DNA of 64,000 nt from Pleodorina starrii. Taxonomy: Eukaryota; Chlorophyta; Chlorophyceae; Chlamydomonadales; Volvocaceae. The stretch is from positions 481,001 to 545,000 of the forward strand of contig BRXU01000027.1 in the NCBI GenBank assembly GCA_030267565.1, given 5' to 3'. Positions 37,448 to 47,662 of the stretch are shown in pieces. Each line of letters opens with the position of its first letter. Position 1 is the stretch's first letter. Under the pieces are notes generated by a model that was not told the origin of the DNA, did no database searches, and was given only the letters and a program-made list of their open reading frames with translations. Made by a program: the position numbers and the translations under genes.

Positions 37448-40400
37448 TCACGCCACCACGCTGACGGTCGCCCGCTCCTCCACGACCTCCGCCGCCACCT
37501 CCGCCGGCGGCTCAGAGTCCGACGCGCCGTCCCCGGCAACCAGCGCCGCCTCCGCCGCCACCTGCTCCTCCCGCACCTCCTGCTGCTGCGCCCGCGCCAT
37601 CTTCCAGGACGCGATCCACTCCCGCGCCGCCACCACATTGGCCGGCGCCAGCGCGCTCTCCACGCCGTCATCAAGCAGGGAGCCGCTTGACTCAGGCATC
37701 AACTCCTCCGCCGCCTCCGCCTCCGCCGCCGCCTTTGCTCCCGTCGCCTCTTCCGCCTTCGCCTCCGTCGCCTTCGCCTCCGTCGCCGCCTCCGCAGAAG
37801 ACTCCAGGGGTGACGCGGTAACGTCGGCCGCCGCTGCCTCACTGCCGCGCCGCTTCCACGCTGCGATCCACTCGCGCGCCTCCGCCACGTTCGCCGGAAC
37901 CGGGAGCGCGGAGGGGGCTTCCGGCTCGGTGGCCGGTGTGGCAACTGGGAGCTCAGGGGCCACGGCCACCATGGCGGCGGCGGCGGCTACGGGGACTGGC
38001 TCTTCAGCGGCGTGCACAGTCAAGGTGGTGGGGACTGGCTTTGAGCCTGCTGCTGACTCTGTCACGGCGGCTGTAACTGGCTCTGCGGCGGCGACCGGCT
38101 CTGTCACGGCGGCTGTAACTGGCTCTGCGGCGGCGGCCGGCTCTGTCACGGCGGCTGTAACTGGCTCTACGGCGGCGGCCGGCTCTGTCACGGCGGCAGT
38201 AACTGGCTCTGCGGCGGCGATCGGCTCTGTCACGGCGGCAGAGACTGGCTCTGCGGCGGCGGCCGGCTCTGTCACGGCGGCAGAGACTGGCTCTGCGCCT
38301 GCCGGCGTCCCCACGAGGGTGGAGATTGCCTCCGCGACGGCTGGCGCCGTCGCGGCCGCCGCTGCGGAGTCGGTGGCGGGGCGTTCAGCGACAGCAGCAG
38401 CGGCGCCGTCGAGCTCCAACGACGGGGGCAGGGACAGCTGAAACCCTGCGGCCTCCAGCGCCGCCGCCAGGGCCTCTCGATCCACACCCCGAACCTCCGG
38501 GACCTGAGCGGAAACCAGTGGTGCGGGCAAACGGCAGCGCAGGTCGACGATATTATGGATATACATGCCTCAGTGGTAACTCAGTCGGAGTCGGGGACAC
38601 CACTCCGCACCACAACGGGTGCTCGGAGCTGTCTCTGCCGGTGGGAAGCCCTTTCCCGGTTCCTGGACCCGGTCCACACTGGTACAGTGCCCGACAGGGC
38701 TGACCGCTGGGCGGCGCCTCCAGGAGACACACCCAGCCCCCGGCCACATCCCTTCCAGTCGCTGTAAGAACCCATCCTTGGCAGTCCTGCGATCCCCTGA
38801 CAGACCCACGGGTCGCTCGCACCATCGTGTCGGCGATCTGCTGCGCGGCGCTGTCCGCGTCCTTTGCGCCCATCACGATGTCCGCTAGCTGCTGCAGCTG
38901 GGCACCGCCGCCGTCGTCGGCGGTGGCGCTGCTGCCGCTGCTGCCGCTGGCGGCCGCAGCGCCTGCACCTGAGCCGGCGGCGCCGCTGCTGTTGCTGGCG
39001 CCGGTGGGCACATCGAAGCCGCGCTCCTTAAGGAAAGCCCTGCAACGCCGGCGCCAAGGGAGATCGGCCGAGAAGTGCGGCAGATCGGCCTGTAGTGCTT
39101 TGGTATGGTCGTTGCAGTGGGTTCCAAGACTCTGCAGACCGGCAATGGCGTCTGGAAGCGCCCCTCGGCTGGGCATGACGATGACATTGCACTCCAGTAG
39201 CCAAGCCCAGTCAAGCCTTTGCTCGTGCCTGGAGGTGTGGGCTGGGATTCGGTGTTCGGGGCGGTGCGGTGGACCCACCTGACGGAGGCGAGTGTGGCCT
39301 CTCGGTCCTTTGCGAACAGAAGGTTTCCAGCCAGGAAGCGGGCCAGGCCCAGCGCGCCCATCAACTGAAGGATGGCGTCCAGCTCTACGGAGAGGAAGAA
39401 CGCACGCATGCACGCATGCACGCACGCGCTCACTCACGCGGCAGTAGTGAAGGTATCGGCAGTCAACAGAAGAGGCAGCCCCGGCAGGACAACAGCTCAC
39501 CGCGGGGAGGTCGGGGTCGAGGAGGTGCGCATCGGAGCATGGAAGCAGGAGGAGAGGGACAGACAAGTGCAGCAGTGTGCTGATTGCGTTGTGTTCTTTG
39601 CTGCTCTTTCCAACGAAATGGGCTCCAGGGCGGCCCCGGCCGCTGCCGCCAGTGAAAGTGCGCGTAGAGTCGCTGTACTGCACGACCCCGCGCCGCTGTC
39701 CTCAAACCCGCCATGGCTGCACCGCAAATGCCGCCCAACCGGTGCAGGGTGCATGCAGCGCGCAGTACCGCACACGCCTCACTCAACCGGCAACTCTGAC
39801 TGCCTGTGCAACGCATCGAGGATTGGAGGTCCGCCTAGCGTGGAGAGCGGAGACACGGCCGCACCTGTAACTGCGAGCACTCCGACAGCCGCGATGCCCG
39901 CAGCAGCCAGCACACCGTTCGCCGCCGAGGGGTTTTCCTTGTACTTGTCTGCTCACACGAACCCAGAACAGCAGCGAAAAGAGGGGCGACGTCAAGCTGG
40001 GGCTGCGGCGGCGATACAAACGTCGGCAGGAGCAACATGCAGGCGGCGGCGCAACTCATCCGGGCGCGGCGGCTGCGGTGGTGGCGGCAGCAGGGAACCG
40101 TAAAGCTAACCCCCTCCCCATCAGCTTCCTTACTCCCTCGCTCTTATATATGCATAACGAACCCGAGAACCCACCACCTGCCAACCCGTGATCACATCTC
40201 CTCTTTTCACCATCGGCTTCCCCTTCCCCTCCGCCCTCCCCTTGCCCGCTGCAGTATCATCTTCATACACCCCTCCCCCGCGCTCCCTACCCGTGATGAC
40301 GTTCACCGCTCCGTTGACTCGGTCCAGCGTGCCCGTCAGGTCAACTTCCGGCACCTGCGCCTGCACCTGAGCCTGGAGCTCCGCCGCTAGCGCCGCCAGG

Positions 40401-42472
40401 TCCACGGACGGGAGCTCCAGGGAAGGCAACGGCAGCTCAAAGACGCGGTACGGCTTCGTGGGCAGCTCACTCGCCTGCGCCAGCGACGGAAACGTCCGCA
40501 GCGGCAGAGGATGCAGCGGCAGGAGCAGACGCAAGCGGGCGGTTCCAGTTGCGGTGGTGTCACAGGCGCGCCAAGTGAGTAACGAGTGCAGCTCTCGCGG
40601 CGTGCTGCCTGCAGGAGAGGGCGCAAGCGCGCGCACGGCTGGCGGGGGTTTGGGGTGCGACGCGAGCGGCCGGTGGGTTGCTTGGCGCGAGGTGTATCGG
40701 TCGCAAGATGGCAACTATGATGGCAACGGCCTGGTCGCCGTGAGCAGCGAGGGCCGGTGTGTCCGGGTCCGCGCCGAGGCCGACTTGGAGGAAGCGCATC
40801 CACGCCAGAGTGATCGGCCGAAGGCGAACAACTGAAGGGGCGTGTAGGGCGAAGGCAGTGGCGGTGGTGGCCGCGGCCAGCACTGCCAGCCCCAACGTTA
40901 CGTCGCACGTGGTCTCCTCCGCATGCGCAGGCGCGCGGCGCCGGCCAGACCGCACCTTCCAGCCCTTGGTGCCCTCCATGCCGCCTCGCACCCAGTAGAC
41001 TTTCTCCTTGAAGAAGCCATCCCGCGCGAGCTCTTCCGCCGCCTTCGGAGCCAGGGTGCCATCCCTGCGCGGCCGGACGTGCAGCGGCAACTGAATCCGT
41101 CAGCGCAGTTGCGCGGCCCCGCCCATTGGCCGACGGCGCTGCGTCTCTGCATGTACCGTGACGTGGGGCCATGCCCAGAGAGGCGCGACGGGACGCGGCC
41201 GCTGCCGCTGCACTGTGGCGCCGCTCGATGCGGCGGGGTCCTCCCTTCAAGGCTCCGGGCAAAGCTTTCGCAGGCGCTGGTAGTGATGCCCAAACGCCGT
41301 CCTTGCGCTCAGCCGATAAGCCCGGAATCCTGGCACCCACGCCCCGAGCCCTGCCCTTCCCAGCCCGTTGCCTTTGATCAACGAAACCCCGGCACCCACG
41401 CCCCAAAGGGCAATGGACGCGGACCTCCAGCAGGCAATGACCCGCGGGTCGCACCACAGCGCGCGCAGCTGGCTCCTGACTGGCTGGCACTCACGAGTCG
41501 AGCAGGATGACGATGGACTCCTCGCTTATGCCGGCCGCCTGCTGCAGCGTGGAGGTGAATTCGGGGTCCACAGCTAGGTCGCCCTCCTCGTCGGGCTGCA
41601 GGTCAGGTAGCGGCAGAGCGGTAGCGGCAGGCGAGGGTGGGAATGAACGAGAACCAGGTGGGAAATTGAGGCAGGCGAGCGCTGCGGCGGCTTAGGCTTC
41701 GCCGTCAGGGAGGAGTCGTCTCTGCTGGTGACTTGCGATACGGCATGTAAGCATGAACAGCTTCGGTTGCTTTCTAAATGTCAAGCTGGGGATGGCAAGT
41801 GGGGCAGGCTTGCAGCGCTCGCAACTCTAGCGGCACAGCTTGTGCCGCACACGCGACCGGACCAGACCCTACCGGACCGCCGGCAGGACGCAACGCCTAC
41901 CTCAGCGTACACGACGCCGAGTGGCTTCTTGTTAGCCTCCTTCAGATCCACCACGCCCTCATCCTTCAGAGCGCTTTTGGGGCGGATGTCCACCAGGACG
42001 CAGCGCTCCTGCACGCAGGGAGCCAGGAAGAGAGAAGGGGCCGATGCTGAACATGGCCCGCTGTGCAGACGAAGAAGCAAGCATCTGCCCAACCCAGATC
42101 GCATAGTAAATTTAAGTGTACAAATAATAATTTATTTGCACTTACCTCGGCCTTCAGCGCTTCCCAAGCGTCCGTCGCGCCCGTAGGTGCGACCCTGGCG
42201 GGCCTCAACGACACAGCGGCAGCAATTCCGCCCACTGCCACCAACGCTGCAGCACTTGCAAGTACAGGATTATCCTGTACAAGCGAAACTACGTCGGTCG
42301 CGCCGCTGCTTGCAGCAACCGTTTCTTCGATGGCTAACGCCGCGTCGGCAAGCCAGAGCGATGCCAAGCAAGCCGAAACCCCATGGCCGGCTTTATGTCC
42401 ATTTGCAAATGCTTTCACCGTTTTCCGCACAGTGAAGCTCCCGCGCGCAGTAGGGCACGGCTTTCTCAGCAT
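37448..42472 (-). CDS. TROL: TROL homologue: thylakoid rhodanese-like FNR-tethering protein
   Basis: Nine exons: 42472-42146, 42008-41901, 41595-41495, 41064-40956, 40474-40291, 39948-39865, 39384-39279, 39039-38802, 38503-37448. They total 2,313 nt, 770 residues, phases consistent. The order follows plant TROL: transit peptide from MLRKPCPTARGSF, a hydrophobic segment (ACLASLWLADAALA), a first membrane helix (about 75-95), a rhodanese domain (ERCVLVDIRPKSALKDEG to WVRGGMEGTKGWK), and a second membrane region with TELDAILQLMGALGLARFL and NLLFAKDREATL. The rhodanese loop reads ILLDSDG, with Asp where active enzymes have Cys, as in Arabidopsis TROL, so it is probably non-catalytic. The initiator is the first ATG of the frame. 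TROL recruits ferredoxin-NADP reductase to thylakoids through a C-terminal ITEP-type motif. Here the 352-residue tail has VTEP repeats and two AREWI motifs. It is much longer than Arabidopsis TROL (about 466). Confidence 0.9.
38058..38309 (-). repeat. Six 42-bp tandem repeats coding a 14-residue VTEP unit in TROL
   Basis: Six near-identical 42-nt units in frame encode EPVTAAVTEPAAAA-type repeats (about residues 484-568). Variants are S/T at position 4 and A/I/V/E near the end of each unit. The last unit degenerates to VTESAAGSKP. Confidence 0.93.
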
Positions 42473-44285
42473 CGTGTGGTCACAACCACCTACGGGCAGA
42501 TAAGCTTGCAACTGCGAGCGAAGATATGTAAGTGGGGAGCGTGCGTAACTTGGTCGCAGTGTATATGACTTTGGGATGCATTACTTACACCGGCAATTCA
42601 GTTGCAACTTATGGATAAAGCATGGCGGTTAGCAGCGTCGCACGAATTGGAATCGGGGATCGTTTGCACTCAACAGCTTTATGGACATATAGAATGTGTT
42701 TGATCTTTTGTTTCCATATCACTTCCCCTGCTCTGCGATAAGCCGCAATGGGCGCGCTTCGATTCGCAGCTCTAGTCTCGACAGGTCTCGACACGGCAAA
42801 AACCAACCCTGAGCCATCGCGCCGTGCGTCGCCGTGCCAAGGCACTGATTGCCAGGCTGCAGAGTCCGAGGGGCAGGTTTGGGTACTTATGCTCCAGATG
42901 GTCACAGCGTCTCTGCACTTCTGCAGGCGTAGATAATAACACGAGTCTACAAGCTAGATGGCCCCGTATGGCCCTTACGTCCGCAGTGGCGAGGTACAGA
43001 GCATTGCTATCAGCAGACGTTATCCAGGAGCTTCCCACTCATGGTATGGGTAAACATATGCACGGGCAGGGCGCAGGAAGCGAGGTGGCGGCGGATAGCA
43101 CTCCTGTGCGTGCATTGGTATGTCACAACGCATCTGTGCGTAGGGTGGATGGCTAATGAGGAACTGGCTTGCAGCAGCAAGCAAGCGTCTTACAGCGGAT
43201 GAGGTGTATCCCAGCTCAGGTCTTATGCGATTCCTTCCAAATGGACGCCTGGGAGATACGTCCCTTGCAGGAAGGCATGCTAGGGCGTCATCGTTGCCAA
43301 GAGTCGTACATGTTGCTCGTTGGGGACACACCTGGACACACTTACCCGAGAACCCGACGCAACCCACAGCCGTTCGGCCCAGCGCTGCGTGTTGCAACTC
43401 CGACACACCAAACAAGCCGAGGCCAACACAAACGTCTATCGGCAAGGGGGCTTTATGAGGGGATGCTTTCATCTGTGTGGTCACTGAAGTTGCCTGCAGC
43501 TTTGGCAAACAACGACCGTCAAAGATTCTGCGCTCAATGAGTCCACGTTGCGGGAGTCAACATTGCGTTCGTTCTCCGTCATTATGCTGGATACAACGGT
43601 TGCGACGGTAAAATAACTGTCGACGGCGTGCGATCCTGAAAGACACAAAGGCTGTGCAAATTCATGAACTTTTTTCATGGTTTGCATCACAGGGGTTTGT
43701 CGAAACTTTCTGTCTGCGACAACGGAGGCGAGCGGAGACGAGACATCCAGCTGTGGATGCGACTGGCTTCGGACAAAACTTGTCGTTGTGCGTCTCACAA
43801 GGCCTCTTAAAGCCACTCAGTATGGTTTAAGCATTTGTGTTTGTGATGCTGACGCTTAACGTCGCCAAATCAGCTTATAGCTAGTGCTAGTGACGCAAGG
43901 GCCTCGGTATCATGACGCGTAGCCAGCATTGCTCTGAACAATTGTAGACGATATCTGCATTTTTCATACAGGATAGCCACAGCCAAAAACGGTCCTTGTG
44001 CGACCGGACTCGCGGACTGGCCCGGGTGGATCCTGCCGTGCGATTCAAACAAATCACCTGCATGGTCCTTTCCAAAATTTCGCATCCACGAAAAGCAATA
44101 GCAATTGCTTGGTACAGTACTCATCTTCAAGTTTTTGACCTGGACCTGGTTGCGGCTTCAACTCAAACACTTGGACCTACCGAACAGGGCCAGCCATGCC
44201 CGAAAGCCTACACGCACATCTTTAGTTGACCAATTACTGACATAACTCTTCTTTGAACAGAGAGACACGGAGGCCTCCTAGAAGC
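42473..44285. other. Gene-poor divergent region between TROL (-) and the FHA-RING gene (+)
   Basis: This 1.8 kb has lower GC than the flanks. It should hold the two promoters and possibly a 5' exon of the FHA-RING gene: an acceptor-like TTTGAACAG ends at 44260. The minus-strand frame 43038-42772 (with EVQRRCDHLEHKYPNLPLG) looks weakly protein-like. It lacks a supported start or splice partners, so it is not called as a gene. Confidence 0.35.
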
Positions 44286-45968
44286 ATGATTAAGGGTGTA
44301 AATCGACCGTCCATTTTTTACGACCTAGTTGGCCTGGCGCATGCAGGCGTCGTTAGCGTTGGGCGCGAGAGTGACTCTACAATTAGACTAGATTGCCCTG
44401 AAGTGCCGTTTCTGCTCTCGCGGAAGCACGCGAGGATCTGCGTGCAGCCCGATGGTAACCTGGTCCTGCGCGACCTGAACTCCACAAACGGCACATATAT
44501 TTCGCGCGATGGCGAATTTCTGAGACGGCTTCGCCCAGATGAGAGCTGGGAGCTCAAACGTGGCGACCTGGTGAGCTTTTGTAGCGGACCGGACGACGAG
44601 GAAGGGCTGTGACGGCGGGGATGAAGAGCGGACCGGACCCCATGTCTCTGAAACCGTGTGCGAAGCTAAGCTGCCCAGCTATCAACGCCTGGTGTTGCGG
44701 GCGAGAGCGGTGTGCGGAAGGGCATGTTGCGTGTGTAGCTTGCAGACGGCGCAAAACACGTAAAGCTCGAGGGAGACCCAGATTACTTCTTGCCTGCCTT
44801 CTCTAGCATCATAACCAACCCCGTGCCCATCTTACCCTGCATCCTACACCAGATTGGGTTTGGCGGTCCTGAGACGATTGTGGCGCGGAGCGAGGCTCCA
44901 GACATCACCGTTCCTAACCCGTTTCTCTTCCGCTACACGCCGCTTGATGACGACTCTGACAGCGCTAACAATTCATCAGCTGAGCCACAGGCCCTGGTGA
45001 CCATTGCCGGCCAGGTCAGAGCCCGCCGTGCCTCATTCGCTGCTGAATTTGGGCCATCTGCCTTGCGCTTGGCCGGGCATTGTCGGGGAAGGGCTGTTCG
45101 GATTGAGGTTGCGTATCCGCTCTCCGTGTCGACTCGATGCATGCGAATCGCCCCGCATATCGCAGGCGCGCTCGCGCAAGTTCAGCGAGATTGACCGGCG
45201 TGACCACCAGGAGGACATGGACTACGAGGAGGCCTCCACCAGCTCCCCTGACAAGGAGTGCAAGAAGCCCAAAACCGCGGTGACCGCCAAAGACATCGCG
45301 GCGTTGCTCTCAAATCACCTCACATGCTCAATCTGCCATGATTGGCTGGCGGGCGCCCATGCCCTGACGTGTGGGCACATGTTCTGCGGCATCTGCTTGG
45401 CCAGCTGGTTAACGCAAAAGCAGTCCTGCCCAGAGTGCCGAAAGCCAACCGCAGGCAAGTCCAGTCGTATTTAGGCTCTTCGAGTGGTGTGCGTTCTTGT
45501 CAGGGGTCCTACGTTCTTGGAATTGCAGAACGGTTACCGCGTGATCAGAACAACAATCGTCATTCCCTTGCAGGCGTTCCCGTACGCTGTCGGAATGTCG
45601 ACAACTCAATCTCGGATATTCTAGGACAGGATCTGGTGTCGCCCAACTCGAAACGGGAGCGGCGCCGGAAGGAGCTTGCATGGAACGAGGTGGGGGAAAG
45701 CGTGCTGGAGACGTGGACGACAGCGATGCAGCAGCGCAGGCAACAGGTGAAGGCGGTCACGAGCGGTGAAACGTTGCAAGGGTCGCTAAGCGGCCCCCAT
45801 GGGCATAGTTTAGGAAGCCATAGCTTGCCTTCGCTAGCCGTGATAGAGACCGGCCATCCCGACCCGGAACCACTCTACGTTCCAGGGCTTGCCATTTCCT
45901 TCTTGTCGGAGCCGCCCTGTCGGAGCCGCCCTTCCTACCGAACCGCGTTCGTCATGTTGGCGTGGTGA
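44286..45968 (+). CDS. FHA-RING E3 ubiquitin ligase (CHFR/RNF8-like architecture)
   Basis: Four exons: 44286-44570, 44853-45014, 45166-45454, 45574-45968. They total 1,131 nt, 376 residues, phases close. The FHA domain (about 10-115) has VGRESDSTIRL (phosphothreonine-loop Gly-Arg), FLLSRKHARI (Ser-Arg-x-His) and DLNSTNGTYI. The intron 44571-44852 joins KRGDL to IGFGGPET and restores the FHA end. The RING (about 180-220) is CSIC, x14, CGHMFC, then CPEC and RKPTAGVPVRC. The intron after CRKPTAG starts GCAAGT and ends CCTTGCAG, a GC-AG intron. The C-terminus has a basic coiled region (KRERRRKELAWNE) and an unconserved tail. FHA-RING ligases read phosphothreonine and ubiquitinate at DNA damage or mitotic checkpoints; that role here is inferred. 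The start is the first ATG before the FHA fold, and an upstream exon is possible. Confidence 0.87.
45455..45573 (+). other. GC-AG intron in the FHA-RING gene
   Basis: Reading from the RING exon, the only phase-compatible junction is CCGCAG|GCAAGT at 45454/45455 with acceptor TTGCAG at 45573. It joins the RING C-terminus (CPECRKPTAG) to VPVRCRNVDNSI without a stop. Without splicing the frame ends within six codons. Confidence 0.75.
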
Positions 45969-46218
45969 CACTCTTGACCGGATATCGCTAAACTCGTCCG
46001 TTCCGCATTCTTCTGGGACACCTGGTCGCAGGCGGTCGACACGGCGGCGCAACACCTTTCCAGCTTGACGGGCCAACCCGCAGCTCAGACTGGGGTCGCT
46101 CAGGCCGTTGCGGCTGTCCAGCACTTCCGAACGAGTGAGCACGGCAACAACGCCCGCCGTGCAAACCATGGCGGCTCGGTGCCTGTACCGCGGCAAGGGC
46201 GATGAGGCTGAGGGCATC

Positions 46219-46223
46219 TGTAA
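46219..46223 (+). terminator. TGTAA poly(A) signal of the FHA-RING gene
   Basis: TGTAA lies 251 bases after the stop codon. Confidence 0.5.
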
Positions 46224-46431
46224 TTGTTGACGCACGGGATTCGAGTATAACTTGCACATAGACTTCTGTGTCTCGATGATGCTTGCCAGGCTACAGCAGG
46301 GTAGCATTTCGGCCTTGCAGTCTAGTGCCGCTATTCTTACATAGACAAGGGTTTGGAGCTGGTTGGAAGGGTATGGGTGTGCGCAGGGGGACGCATGCGA
46401 CCGCGTTTTTATCTGATGACTGGATTTTACG

Positions 46432-46436
46432 TTACA
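46432..46436 (-). terminator. TGTAA poly(A) signal of ORMDL
   Basis: The minus-strand TGTAA is about 310 bases after the ORMDL stop. Confidence 0.5.
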
Positions 46437-46746
46437 AACGGGCCGTTGTACTGGCTCAGCAGGAGGTGACATACTGGCACACACTGACATGCGTGTAAGT
46501 CTCTCGTCCAGGGCGCTCATCTTCTCCGGTCATCGTGTCAATGCGCACATCCCAGTCGCGGCGTCGACATCGCTTCACATCAAAGCACTATCGCATTCCA
46601 GTTCAGCACCGCTACAACTGCACGTCGTCACACGGTGACTGGATTCAACCCGCCCCCTGTAGACACCCGGAACCTGGCTGTAGCCAGCGAGCGCGTAACA
46701 CAGCAGCCCATCAGCAACCCTCGTCTGTCGTCTCGTCGCTCCAACA

Positions 46747-47208
46747 TCAATACTTGTTAATGCCAAAAATCCGCACCTTATGGAGGGCAGGCAGCTTGGC
46801 AACTAGAAGGATGACAACTACCGCCAAGTTCAAGCCTAACGGCTGCTTGCGAAAGTCCGTGCCGTGAGTCGCAAGCACGAACAACAAAACTGGGGCAACT
46901 GTGAATATCTTCCTGTTACGCGTGCCGTAAGCCTCGTTGTCCACTTGCTCCCAGAAGGTCAAGGCCTGGTACTTGCCCTGGTCTTCAGGGTTCGGGGAGC
47001 CCTTGATCCAGTGCAAGAAGTAGTACGTGGCGACGCCGTGTATGAGGTGCACGTAGGTCCATGCCAAGCCAGCGTCATCTATCAGCGCAGAAATTCCAAG
47101 CCAGCCCAGGACAATTAGCGCCAGGTACCATGTCCACACGCTAGGATAATTGAGCCAGTTTGTGTTCTTGTTAACATCCACCTCTGAGACCGTCCGCCTG
47201 ACGGGCAT
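46747..47208 (-). CDS. ORMDL: ORMDL protein, regulator of serine palmitoyltransferase
   Basis: This is an intronless 153-residue ORF from ATG to TGA, the normal length for the family. Signature segments are NKNTNWLNYPSVWTWYLALI at the N-terminus, THVHLIHG-like YVHLIHGVATYYFLHWIKG, the QGKYQALTFWEQVDN motif, and a hydrophobic hairpin near the C-terminus (LNLAVVVILLVAKLP). ORM/ORMDL proteins are four-helix ER membrane proteins that bind and restrain serine palmitoyltransferase, setting sphingolipid synthesis. Yeast-type N-terminal phosphosites are not evident. It is head-to-head with the GNAT gene 454 bases away. A single-exon gene is unusual among its intron-rich neighbours, but the reading frame is intact and complete. 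Confidence 0.96.
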   Translation of the reverse strand: MPVRRTVSEVDVNKNTNWLNYPSVWTWYLALIVLGWLGISALIDDAGLAWTYVHLIHGVATYYFLHWIKGSPNPEDQGKYQALTFWEQVDNEAYGTRNRKIFTVAPVLLFVLATHGTDFRKQPLGLNLAVVVILLVAKLPALHKVRIFGINKY

Positions 47209-47662
47209 GAGTCCTCTTCAATTTTCCGCGAGAGACACGGAAAACGGACTACTGTAAACGTTAGAGGAGTAATTAAATGATCCTATGAATCGCCTTATAA
47301 ATTGCAGTTAGCGGGAATGTGAAAGTGAACCTTGCGAAGCCAAAAGAATTCGCCTAACAGCGGCAATAGCTGCAATTAGGTTAAGTCAAATGTGTTGTTT
47401 TATTACATCTATGCATATGTAGGTTATTTGGGCAGCAAGTTTGCTTCCGGGCGCCCCCTGTGCTTGTCGTGCAAACCCTGCTTGCTTCTTAAAGCTGCAA
47501 CTTTTGCATATTGCGCCTGGACCAAACTGTAATCACCTGTTAAACGTATGCATCTTAATTTCCTTCTTACCCTTTTTAACGAATCCATTTCATTTCAATC
47601 ACCAAATCGTTAGTTTGCCACGCGTAGCCCACCCACCCTTCCACCCAACCCCTCACTATGTC
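47209..47662. promoter_or_regulatory. Divergent promoter of ORMDL (-) and the GNAT gene (+)
   Basis: This 454-base AT-rich spacer lies between two opposite start codons. It must contain both promoters and 5'UTRs, or an upstream exon of the GNAT gene. No specific element was identified. Confidence 0.4.

Larger units (their letters stand above)
45969..46746. other. Convergent intergenic region between FHA-RING and ORMDL
   Basis: It contains both 3'UTRs with a TGTAA signal on each strand (46219 and 46432). No other gene was recognised. Confidence 0.5.

Noticed and set aside
37598..37896. AREWIAxWK motifs as Rubisco-binding motifs of pyrenoid proteins
   Set aside because: The known consensus needs D/N directly before W-R/K; here Ala or Ser precedes Trp, so that assignment is not supported.
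37407..38441. 344-residue plus-strand ORF rich in Ser/Ala/Thr
   Set aside because: It is the complement of the repeat-rich TROL exon. The minus frame is fixed by phase and homology to the rhodanese and membrane exons.
41300..41410. Direct repeat of GGCACCCACGCCCC in a TROL intron as a mobile-element end
   Set aside because: There are only two short copies in GC-rich intron sequence without target duplications or a larger unit.
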